Shown here: piece after piece, positions 1-5,242 of the stretch
Numbering within the stretch: position 1 is the first letter of the stretch
How the letters are laid out: the number at the start of each line of letters is the position of its first letter
Source of the DNA: Clostridiales bacterium
GTDB taxonomy: Bacteria > Bacillota > Clostridia > Christensenellales > Borkfalkiaceae
Assembly: GCA_021635425.1 (NCBI GenBank)
Contig: JAJWOJ010000077.1
Span: 1 to 8,172, forward strand
DNA: 8,172 nucleotides
Direction: 5' to 3'
Program-made: the position numbers and the translations under genes
The notes under the pieces: model-generated
Told to the model about the DNA's origin: nothing
Seen by the model: only the letters and a program-made list of their open reading frames with translations
Databases searched by the model: none

Positions 1-1267
1 GTACGACCGTGAACGCGGGTTTAGGCGTTTTTGCCGCCGTTATAACCGCCGCCGTAAGCGCAAACGCCGACGAAAGCAAAGAGAGATATTTGCCCGCGCC
101 GTTCATTTCCCGTTTTCCGGAAACAGCCGCGTACAAACCGACCCCGACGCCCGCCGCCGAAAGGACGAAATATGCGGAAGCGGTAACCGCTTTCGCAAAC
201 GCCCCGACGGATAAATCGGCTTCGGAAATCAAGAGCGCGAAGTAAACGCCCGCCGCGACGAACGCGATTTTATAATCGATTTTCCCCGAAGGCTCTCTTT
301 TACGAAGGGCGAATCTCACCGCGAAAAGCGCGACCGAATAACAAAGCAGGAAAATCGGAACGATCATAGACATCATGCTTCCTTTAAGGAAAAACATGAT
401 AAGCCCCGACGCAATCGCCACACCGAAAGCCGTAAGCCACAACCCGTCTACAGGCGCGCTTTTACCGCTTTTCGCCGCCATAACCACTGTAAACGCGACG
501 AGCAAAGCGGCTCCCGCCGCAAAATACGTCACGAATTTTTCCCATGACGAGGAAGCGACAAGCCCCGCCGAAACCGAAAGCCCTGAAAAAAGAGCGATAA
601 GTATCGTTATAATTCCGCCGACGATAAGAACGGGTTTTTTGCACGAGTCTTTAATAAATACGACCGCCTCGTTTTCCGTTCTGCGTTTTAAAATCGCTTT
701 AAAATCGTCGTTTTCAACGCGGAATTCGCCTTCGGGTTTATCCTCGTCGTAATCCCACACGACGATTTCGGGCTTCGAGGTTATGCGCCCCGCCTGATTT
801 TTTTCGCCGGCTTTAACGCATTCCTTCACGGCGCACTTCTTCTTTTTATCGTGAGTCGTCACCGCGCCGACGATTTTCGATTCGCCGAAAATTCCGCCCG
901 CCTCGCTTAAGGTGACGAGAGAATATTTATCGCCGAAAATATGTCTGTACGCAAGCGAAACCCTATTCGTAAAGTCGGAATCGGGAGATTTCGCATAGCA
1001 CTCCCTCAAGCCTTCGGATATCGAACCTTTAAGCGACTTCATCTCGATTTTGCACTTGTCCACGGCTCTATCGATTTCGGATATTTTCGCGTTGAGCTGA
1101 TAAATGGCAAGATCGAACTCGTTGCCGCGCCCGTTTTTCTTACGATAAACGGCGGCTTCGTCCGATAATCTGCCTTTCTCGCCGTTTTTTCTGCGCACAA
1201 AATCCGTAAGGAAATCGAAACGCTTCATCTTTCTTACCGTATCCGAAAAAAGTTGTCTGATATCCAT
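1..1267 (-). CDS. Unrecognised multi-spanning membrane protein with coiled-coil N-terminal region (3' end outside window)
   Basis: An uninterrupted reading frame runs from ATG at 1267 to the left edge with no stop, giving 422 visible residues. The start is supported by GGGAGGG at 1272-1278, four bases upstream, and by a good promoter further up. Residues 1-205 are hydrophilic. About residues 50-90 (EFDLAIYQLNAKISEID onward) look like an amphipathic coiled coil, and a Lys-rich stretch with two Cys (KKKKCAVKEC) follows near 140-150. From about residue 210 there are some six or seven hydrophobic segments (roughly 212-235, 243-262, 270-290, 296-316, 330-348, 356-378, 391-410) separated by short basic loops. 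I do not recognise a family and see no catalytic motif. The soluble half is probably cytoplasmic, judging by the basic residues just before the first membrane segment, but this is inference. It appears monocistronic at its 5' end. Confidence 0.8.
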   Translation of the reverse strand, partial: MDIRQLFSDTVRKMKRFDFLTDFVRRKNGEKGRLSDEAAVYRKKNGRGNEFDLAIYQLNAKISEIDRAVDKCKIEMKSLKGSISEGLRECYAKSPDSDFTNRVSLAYRHIFGDKYSLVTLSEAGGIFGESKIVGAVTTHDKKKKCAVKECVKAGEKNQAGRITSKPEIVVWDYDEDKPEGEFRVENDDFKAILKRRTENEAVVFIKDSCKKPVLIVGGIITILIALFSGLSVSAGLVASSSWEKFVTYFAAGAALLVAFTVVMAAKSGKSAPVDGLWLTAFGVAIASGLIMFFLKGSMMSMIVPIFLLCYSVALFAVRFALRKREPSGKIDYKIAFVAAGVYFALLISEADLSVGAFAKAVTASAYFVLSAAGVGVGLYAAVSGKREMNGAGKYLSLLSSAFALTAAVITAAKTPKPAFTVV

Positions 1268-1354
1268 AAAACCCTCCCGAAAAATTAAATTCGGCACGCC
1301 GCTTTTAAACCTTATGCCGCCAAGGCAACAAACCGCCAGTTTAGTCTTATTCTT

Positions 1355-1383
1355 ATTTTAGCATTTTTTTATTTGTTTGTAAA
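1355..1383 (-). promoter_or_regulatory. Sigma-A-type promoter with extended -10 for the membrane protein gene ending at 1267
   Basis: Read on the minus strand, TTTACA (1383-1378) is followed after exactly 17 bases by TAAAAT (1360-1355). A TG lies one base before the -10 box (1363-1362), giving an extended -10. Transcription would start near 1348 and leave a leader of about 80 bases before the ATG at 1267. The leader holds short GC-rich repeats (TGGCGG twice) but no structure I can assign to a known riboswitch. Confidence 0.7.
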
Positions 1384-1417
1384 GAAAGAACTAACGTATA
1401 AATAGGGAAAAAGCGTG

Positions 1418-1451
1418 AAAAAAATTCCCTCACCCGATCCGAGCGAGGGAA
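1418..1451 (-). terminator. Rho-independent terminator of the cytidylate kinase-like gene
   Basis: On the minus strand a perfect 7-bp stem TTCCCTC/GAGGGAA (1451-1445 with 1431-1425) encloses a 13-base loop and is followed at once by seven Ts (1424-1418). It lies 23 bases past the stop of the gene ending at 1474, as expected for its intrinsic terminator, and separates that gene from the promoter of the next minus-strand gene. Confidence 0.85.
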
Positions 1452-1473
1452 AAACCTTTAAATACCGACGATT

Positions 1474-2076
1474 TTAGTTGTTTTTGATTATTTCGCCGAC
1501 GTAATCCGCGATTATTGCCGCGGCTTTCGTCGTTCCTATGCGGGTATTGACGACAAGGTCGTAATTATCGACGTCGCCCCACTTCACGTCCGCATACTTT
1601 TTATAATACGCCGCGCGGGCTTTGTCGTTTTTCTTTATGAGTTTTTCGGCTTCCGCGGGAGTTATCGAATAACCTTTGGAAACCCTATCTATTCTCTGAG
1701 CCATAGGCGCGCAGATGAAAACTCTTATTACGTTTTCGTAATCTTTAAGCACCGTCTGAGCGCAACGCCCGACAAACACGCACGAACCCTGCTCGGCGAG
1801 TTTTTTAATTACGTTGGACTGCCCTATAAACACTTTGTCGTACAGCGAGAGCGACTCTCCGCCTAAAAAGCTCGTATACCAAAAAGCGTTGGTGGCTTTG
1901 TCTTCTGCGGACAAAATCACGTGCTTATCGAAGCCGGTAACGACCGAGGTCATTTCCGCAAGCGTTTTGTCGTAACACTTAACGCCGAGCCTGGTTGCGA
2001 GTTTGGAAGCCGTTTCCGCGCCGCCCGAGCCGAATTGTCTGCTTACCGCGATATAAAATCTGTTTGTTCCTTCCAT
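1474..2076 (-). CDS. Cytidylate kinase-like family protein
   Basis: A 200-residue protein of the cytidylate kinase-like family (Pfam Cytidylate_kin2), P-loop NMP-kinase-fold proteins common in Clostridia whose substrate is mostly unproven. Visible landmarks are the N-terminal SRQFGSGGAETA segment (about residues 12-23) in the P-loop position, a YDK motif shortly after, CVFVGRCA in the middle, and the C-terminal KARAAYYKKY...WGDVDNYDLVVNT...G block typical of the family. Members I recall usually read GGRE where this one has GGAE, so a normally conserved Arg is Ala here. The ATG at 2076 is preceded by AGGAGA with good spacing. The gene lies 85 bp downstream of the COG2426 gene on the same strand and has its own promoter and a strong terminator, so it can be expressed alone or by read-through. 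A true CMP kinase (Cmk) role is less likely because the characteristic Cmk core motifs are not seen. Confidence 0.88.
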   Translation of the reverse strand: MEGTNRFYIAVSRQFGSGGAETASKLATRLGVKCYDKTLAEMTSVVTGFDKHVILSAEDKATNAFWYTSFLGGESLSLYDKVFIGQSNVIKKLAEQGSCVFVGRCAQTVLKDYENVIRVFICAPMAQRIDRVSKGYSITPAEAEKLIKKNDKARAAYYKKYADVKWGDVDNYDLVVNTRIGTTKAAAIIADYVGEIIKNN

Positions 2077-2110
2077 CGTTATTCTCCTGTATACTTTTTA
2101 GCCGATTATA

Positions 2111-2139
2111 ATTTTAATACCTTTACGCCGATTTGTCAA
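2111..2139 (-). promoter_or_regulatory. Sigma-A-type promoter of the cytidylate kinase-like gene
   Basis: On the minus strand TTGACA (2139-2134) and TAAAAT (2116-2111) are separated by exactly 17 bases. The start site would fall near 2104, giving a leader of under 30 bases that contains the AGGAGA ribosome binding site. It lies just downstream of the stop of the preceding gene at 2162. Confidence 0.75.
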
Positions 2140-2161
2140 TAGCAAACGAAAAATTTTCAGA

Positions 2162-2839
2162 TTATTTTTTTTCGTTTTTTCCGTCGCCCGCGCCGCCGTT
2201 TTTCGTACCGCTAACGATTTCCGCCGTATGCGGTTTGGATTTTACCACTTTCACGATAAAAACTATGAGCATTATTATGGCAATCGCAAACAATACGTAT
2301 ATAATTACGTCGACATACTTACCGAAAAGCATGGTCATAAGCGTTATTATCGCGCCCGCGACGAGATTTCCGCCCGCGATCGGAAGTACCGACTCTCTGA
2401 ATTTAAGCCCGAGGAAAACGGCTATCGCCGTTCCCGTCCACACCCCCGTAACGGGAAAGGGAACCGCAACGAACACGAAAATGCTGAGCATCATTATTTT
2501 TCTCGCCTCTTTTTCCGCCGAACCGTCTGTTTTTTTTGCGATTTCCGCCGCCTTATCCTTAAAAATCTGTTCGATTTTCTCTATAAGCCTTCTGATGAAC
2601 TTGATTTTTTTAAGAAGATTGAAAATCGGTATAAGAATGAAAAATTCCGCAACCGAAACGATCGTCGAACCGAGATACGCTATCCCCGCCGTAGCCCACA
2701 AATTCAAACCGAAAAGCCCCGTGCCTATCGGAATCGCCCCTTTAAGTTCGATAAGCGGAAACATCGACACGAACAGCGTCGCTACGATTTTATTTCCGCC
2801 GAAAAGATTAAGCAAAAAATTACCTAAAGCTTCCGTCAT
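2162..2839 (-). CDS. COG2426 small multidrug export protein family (DedA-like membrane protein)
   Basis: A 225-residue polytopic inner-membrane protein of the putative small multidrug export family (Pfam Sm_multidrug_ex, COG2426). The family signature is visible: ELKGAIPIGTGLFG (about residues 31-44) after a first hydrophobic stretch, and VPFPVTGVWTGTAIAVFLGL (about 126-145), which resembles the re-entrant P-x-x-G-x-x-x-G segment of DedA-like proteins. A basic helical stretch (about 76-117) links two membrane halves, further hydrophobic segments span about 146-200, and the tail is hydrophilic and Lys-rich. The family name comes from an early drug-resistance assignment; the actual substrate is not established. 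The ATG at 2839 is preceded by AGGGAG at suitable spacing. It is the first gene of a minus-strand pair with the cytidylate kinase-like gene and diverges from the ttcA-like gene. Confidence 0.88.
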   Translation of the reverse strand: MTEALGNFLLNLFGGNKIVATLFVSMFPLIELKGAIPIGTGLFGLNLWATAGIAYLGSTIVSVAEFFILIPIFNLLKKIKFIRRLIEKIEQIFKDKAAEIAKKTDGSAEKEARKIMMLSIFVFVAVPFPVTGVWTGTAIAVFLGLKFRESVLPIAGGNLVAGAIITLMTMLFGKYVDVIIYVLFAIAIIMLIVFIVKVVKSKPHTAEIVSGTKNGGAGDGKNEKK

Positions 2840-2859
2840 GATTCTGCTCCCTGAAACGC

Positions 2860-2888
2860 TTGCATTTTACTTTAATTTGTAATATTAT
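2860..2888 (+). promoter_or_regulatory. Possible weak promoter for the ttcA-like gene, overlapping the divergent promoter
   Basis: On the plus strand TTGCAT (2860-2865) and TATTAT (2883-2888) are 17 bases apart. The -10 is a five-of-six match, but the -35 matches only TTG. The -10 overlaps the minus-strand -10 base for base across 2884-2888, so the two promoters could not be occupied at once. Assignment is by position and spacing only. Confidence 0.4.
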
Positions 2889-2912
2889 ATCAAAGTAAAT
2901 AAAAATTGTCAA
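2884..2912 (-). promoter_or_regulatory. Perfect consensus sigma-A promoter for the COG2426 gene
   Basis: On the minus strand TTGACA (2912-2907) is followed after exactly 17 bases by TATAAT (2889-2884), a full match to the vegetative consensus. Transcription would begin near 2877, giving a leader of about 38 bases. This promoter occupies most of the gap to the divergent ttcA-like gene, whose ATG is at 2925. Confidence 0.85.
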
Positions 2913-2924
2913 TCGGAGCGATAT

Positions 2925-3653
2925 ATGGAACTGCAAAAATTACTTTCCAAGGCAAGAAGAGCCGCGGAGGACTACAACATGATCGAAGAAGGCGACAAAA
3001 TCGCCGTCGGGCTTTCGGGCGGAAAAGACAGCGTCACGCTTTTGCAAATCTTAGCGACGATGAGGCGGTTTTATCCTAAAAAATACGAAGTCGTCGCGAT
3101 ATCGGTAGATATGGGGCTCGGACTTGACGAAAAAGAAGTGGAAGCCGTTAAAGAGCTTTGCAAAAAACTCGACGTGGAATATATCGTCGAACCGACGCAC
3201 ATCGGCGAAATCGTTTTCGATATAAGGAAGGAAGCAAACCCATGCAGCCTTTGCGCGAACATGCGCCGCGGCGCGCTCAACAACACCGCCGTTAAACACG
3301 GCTGCAACAAGGTGGCTCTCGGGCATCACGCCGACGACCTTATCGAAACGCTGTTTTTGTCGCTCTTTTACGAAAGCAGGCTTTCCACCTTTTCGCCCGT
3401 AACAAAACTCGAACGGAAAAACATCACGGTTATCCGCCCTATGATATATATACGCGAAAAGGAGATCGCGGCGTTCGCTAAAGACAAGCCGATTATTCAC
3501 AACCCCTGCCCCGCAAACAAACACACGAAGAGACAATACGTAAAAGATCTTCTGAAGTCTCTCGAAAAAGACAACAAGAAAATAAAAGAAAACGTCCTCG
3601 GCGCGATAACCCACCCCGAAAGAAACGGGCTTTTCGATTGTAGCCGCAAGTGA
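2925..3653 (+). CDS. ttcA: TtcA-like tRNA 2-thiocytidine biosynthesis protein
   Basis: A 242-residue PP-loop ATPase of the TtcA type, which thiolates cytidine 32 of some tRNAs using ATP to activate the base and an Fe-S cluster; it would act in the cytoplasm. The PP-loop SGGKDS is at residues 31-36. The paired cysteines PCSLC (C107, C110) followed by MRRG match the TtcA CxxC-RRG block, ALGHHADD is at about 131-138, and a third cysteine (C195, in NPCPANKHTKR) can complete the cluster-binding trio. It is shorter than E. coli TtcA (about 311 residues), so the exact tRNA target is uncertain; a TilS or TtuA/Ncs6 relative is less likely. The start has GGAG at 2915-2918 six bases upstream. The last four residues (CSRK) and the TGA lie in the inverted-repeat end that starts at 3641, so the native C-terminus may have been replaced. 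No terminator is seen downstream. Confidence 0.82.
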   Translation: MELQKLLSKARRAAEDYNMIEEGDKIAVGLSGGKDSVTLLQILATMRRFYPKKYEVVAISVDMGLGLDEKEVEAVKELCKKLDVEYIVEPTHIGEIVFDIRKEANPCSLCANMRRGALNNTAVKHGCNKVALGHHADDLIETLFLSLFYESRLSTFSPVTKLERKNITVIRPMIYIREKEIAAFAKDKPIIHNPCPANKHTKRQYVKDLLKSLEKDNKKIKENVLGAITHPERNGLFDCSRK

Positions 3654-3665
3654 TTGTGTTTGAAC
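3641..3665 (+). repeat. Left terminal inverted repeat of the 3641-3920 element
   Basis: A 25-base repeat, inverted copy at 3896-3920 with two mismatches. It encodes the Ser-Arg-Lys-stop at the end of the ttcA-like protein (AGC CGC AAG TGA). Confidence 0.85.
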
Positions 3666-3895
3666 CCGCCAAAACGCCGATATTTACGCGCTTTATGCCG
3701 AATTCGCCTTCGCCCGTACAGCGAGTACGAACAAAGTCGCCTTCGACAGAAATCATCGAAAATAGCGACGTTTTGGTTGCCTGCAAGTATTGCGGCGCGT
3801 TTTTAGGCTAAGACGCGGCGCGCAAACGGCATAATACACCCGTATATGACGGTTGCGGAACAAAGTATTAGTCTGAAAACACGCCGCAAGACCGA

Positions 3896-3920
3896 GTTTA
3901 AACGCAATCACTTGCGGCTA
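3896..3920 (-). repeat. Right terminal inverted repeat of the 3641-3920 element
   Basis: Reverse-complement partner of 3641-3665 (23 of 25 bases). Its outer part also pairs with GCCGCAAG at 3883-3890, allowing a local 8-bp hairpin with a 20-base loop. Confidence 0.85.
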
Positions 3921-4034
3921 AAGAAAAAAGAGGAAGAATAAATCACAAAAAACCGCCTATAAGTCGATTATCGCGGCAAATCGAAGCCGCAACGAAATTC
4001 GGTTTCCCTGCGTTTTATAAATAGTTTTATAAAT
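3921..4034 (+). other. Leader region of the CHR-KtrAB operon; no clear promoter or ribosome binding site
   Basis: This 114-bp gap follows the repeat element. It starts with a purine-rich stretch (3921-3939), contains a 5-bp hairpin GCGGC/GCCGC (3973-3977 with 3986-3990) without a T tract, and ends in a perfect 12-bp tandem duplication GTTTTATAAATA (4012-4023 and 4024-4035) that includes the A of the start codon. Each unit holds a TATAAA that could act as a -10 box, but no convincing -35 lies at the right distance. No Shine-Dalgarno sequence precedes either candidate ATG (4035 or 4041). Confidence 0.5.
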
Positions 4035-4646
4035 ATGAATATGAAAAAAGAAAAAAGAAAAAGTAAATTCGGAATATTGCTCGAACTGCTTCTCGTCTCG
4101 CTTAAAACAGGGCTGTTCTCCTTCGGCGGAGGGTATGCCATGATCGCGCTTTTAAGAAACGAATTCGTCGAAAAGAGAAACTGGATAGAAAAAGACGAGT
4201 TTACCGACATGATCGCGATTGCCGAATCGACCCCGGGACCTATCGCGATAAACTGCTCGACGTACGCGGGTTATAAGCGATGCGGAGTTTCGGGTTCTAT
4301 AGTTGCGACGCTCGGCGTTACTCTGCCGTCGTTTATCGTAATTTATATCGTTTCGCTTTTTTTCGACGCGTTTTTAAGCTTTAAATACGTCGCGCTCGCC
4401 TTCAAAGGCATACGAGTGTGCGTAACCTTTCTCATCCTCTCGGCGGGATTGAAAATGCTTATCGCTTCGCCGAAAACGGCGTTTAACCTCATCGTCTTCA
4501 CGCTCACGGCAGCCGCGGTTGTCACGCTATCCCTTCTCGGAATAAGTTTTTCATCCGTATTTCTCATTCTTTTCAGTGCGCTCGTAGGTTTACTCTGCTA
4601 TCTTATAAAGTCGTTTAAAACGGATAAGGACGGTGAAAAATCATGA
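4035..4646 (+). CDS. Short CHR-family (chromate-type) transporter, first half
   Basis: A 203-residue integral membrane protein of the chromate ion transporter family (CHR, TC 2.A.51; Pfam Chromate_transp), single-domain type. The family blocks are clear: LFSFGGGYAMI (about residues 27-37), the AESTPGPIAIN block (about 63-73) and GVSGSIVATLGVTLPSFIVIYIV (about 84-106), followed by three more hydrophobic segments to about residue 190. Single-domain CHR proteins usually occur as adjacent pairs that work together, and the second half follows here with a 4-bp ATGA overlap. Known CHR proteins export chromate or take up sulfate; the substrate here cannot be read from sequence. The start is uncertain: ATG at 4035 and ATG at 4041 both lack a ribosome binding site, and the frame stays open upstream to 3963 without a better start. 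The N-terminus is strongly basic (MNMKKEKRKSK). Confidence 0.9.
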   Translation: MNMKKEKRKSKFGILLELLLVSLKTGLFSFGGGYAMIALLRNEFVEKRNWIEKDEFTDMIAIAESTPGPIAINCSTYAGYKRCGVSGSIVATLGVTLPSFIVIYIVSLFFDAFLSFKYVALAFKGIRVCVTFLILSAGLKMLIASPKTAFNLIVFTLTAAAVVTLSLLGISFSSVFLILFSALVGLLCYLIKSFKTDKDGEKS

Positions 4647-5212
4647 TTTACCTTCAACTTTTCCTTAATTTCCTTAAAATAGGCGCGTTATCGTTCGGCG
4701 GCGGCTACGGAATGATAGCGGTAGTGAAAGAAACGGTAATTTCGAACGCCTGGCTTACCGAAACGGAATTTCTCGATTTCGTCGCCGTTGCGGAATCCAC
4801 CCCGGGACCTCTCGCCGTCAACATGGCTACCTTCGTCGGCTCGTCTCAAGGGGGATTTTTAGGAGCATTGACGGCAACGCTCGGCGTAATTCTCCCGTCT
4901 TTCGTCATAATTTTACTGATTGCGGCAATAATCAACAATCTTTTGAAATTCGCGGGCGTGCAAGCCGCGCTCGACGGAATCCGCCCCGCGATTACGGCGC
5001 TGATTTTCGCAACGGCAATCACGATGATTTTAAGCGTGATTTTCGGAATAACCAAAGCGGGCGACGCCGTGCATTTCGATTTTAAAGGCTTGACTCTTTT
5101 TGCAACGCTTGCTATAATAACCGCAGGATACAAAAAAATAGCGAAAAAATCGATTTCGCCAATACTTCTGATAATTTTTTCCGCGATATACGGAATAATC
5201 GTTTACTCCTGA
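4643..5212 (+). CDS. Short CHR-family (chromate-type) transporter, second half
   Basis: A 189-residue membrane protein paralogous to its upstream neighbour. It repeats the same blocks: LSFGGGYGMIAV (about residues 16-27), AVAESTPGPLAVNMAT (about 48-63) and GALTATLGVILPSFVIILLI (about 73-92), then hydrophobic segments to the C-terminus. The start codon overlaps the upstream stop (ATGA at 4643-4646), so translation is probably coupled; a weak GGTGA lies six bases upstream. With the first protein it should form a two-subunit transporter equivalent to one full-length ChrA, with the halves in opposite membrane orientation as reported for other paired CHR proteins. The potassium channel gene follows after 30 bp on the same strand. 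Confidence 0.9.
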   Translation: MIYLQLFLNFLKIGALSFGGGYGMIAVVKETVISNAWLTETEFLDFVAVAESTPGPLAVNMATFVGSSQGGFLGALTATLGVILPSFVIILLIAAIINNLLKFAGVQAALDGIRPAITALIFATAITMILSVIFGITKAGDAVHFDFKGLTLFATLAIITAGYKKIAKKSISPILLIIFSAIYGIIVYS

Positions 5213-5242
5213 AAAGAATTTACGGAAAGACGAGGTTATAAA

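Larger units (their letters stand above)
3641..3920. mobile_element. MITE-like 280-bp element with 25-bp terminal inverted repeats
   Basis: Positions 3641-3665 and 3896-3920 are inverted repeats matching at 23 of 25 bases; the left copy begins TAGCCGCAAGTGATTG and the right ends CAATCACTTGCGGCTA. Both ends carry TA, as would result from insertion at a TA dinucleotide (known for IS630/mariner-type elements), though the symmetry alone could also produce this. The inside has no transposase. It holds a GC-rich imperfect hairpin around 3790-3823 and a second inverted repeat, GCCGCAAG (3883-3890) with CTTGCGGC (3911-3918), so the right end can also fold on itself. An open frame 3650-3811 (GTG start, 53 residues, CKYC motif near the end) lacks a ribosome binding site. 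The left end lies inside the 3' end of the ttcA-like gene and the right end is 114 bp before the CHR operon. A non-mobile structured repeat is an alternative. Confidence 0.6.

Noticed and set aside
2228..2827. Plus-strand open frame of 199 codons antisense to the COG2426 gene
   Set aside because: The opposite strand encodes a clear COG2426 protein with consensus promoter and ribosome binding site; this frame gives an Arg/Tyr/His-rich product typical of a shadow frame.
3051..3614. Minus-strand open frame of 187 codons antisense to the ttcA-like gene
   Set aside because: It is the complement of a gene with unmistakable PP-loop and CxxC motifs and shows no ribosome binding site or recognisable motif.
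3493..3786. Minus-strand open frame of 97 codons reading from the repeat element into the ttcA-like gene
   Set aside because: It starts at TTG with no ribosome binding site, crosses the element boundary, and lies antisense to the conserved 3' part of the ttcA-like gene.
3641..3920. CRISPR or phage attachment site interpretation of the repeats
   Set aside because: There are only two copies, inverted rather than regularly spaced direct repeats, with no tRNA, integrase or cas gene nearby.
3973..3990. Hairpin GCGGC/GCCGC as a terminator before the CHR operon
   Set aside because: The stem is only 5 bp with an 8-base loop and there is no T tract on either side.
3921..4034. A riboswitch in the leader of the CHR-KtrAB operon, such as the cyclic di-AMP (ydaO) type sometimes found before K+ uptake genes
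   Set aside because: The gap is only 114 bp and shows none of the conserved core segments or a terminator/anti-terminator arrangement that I can recognise.
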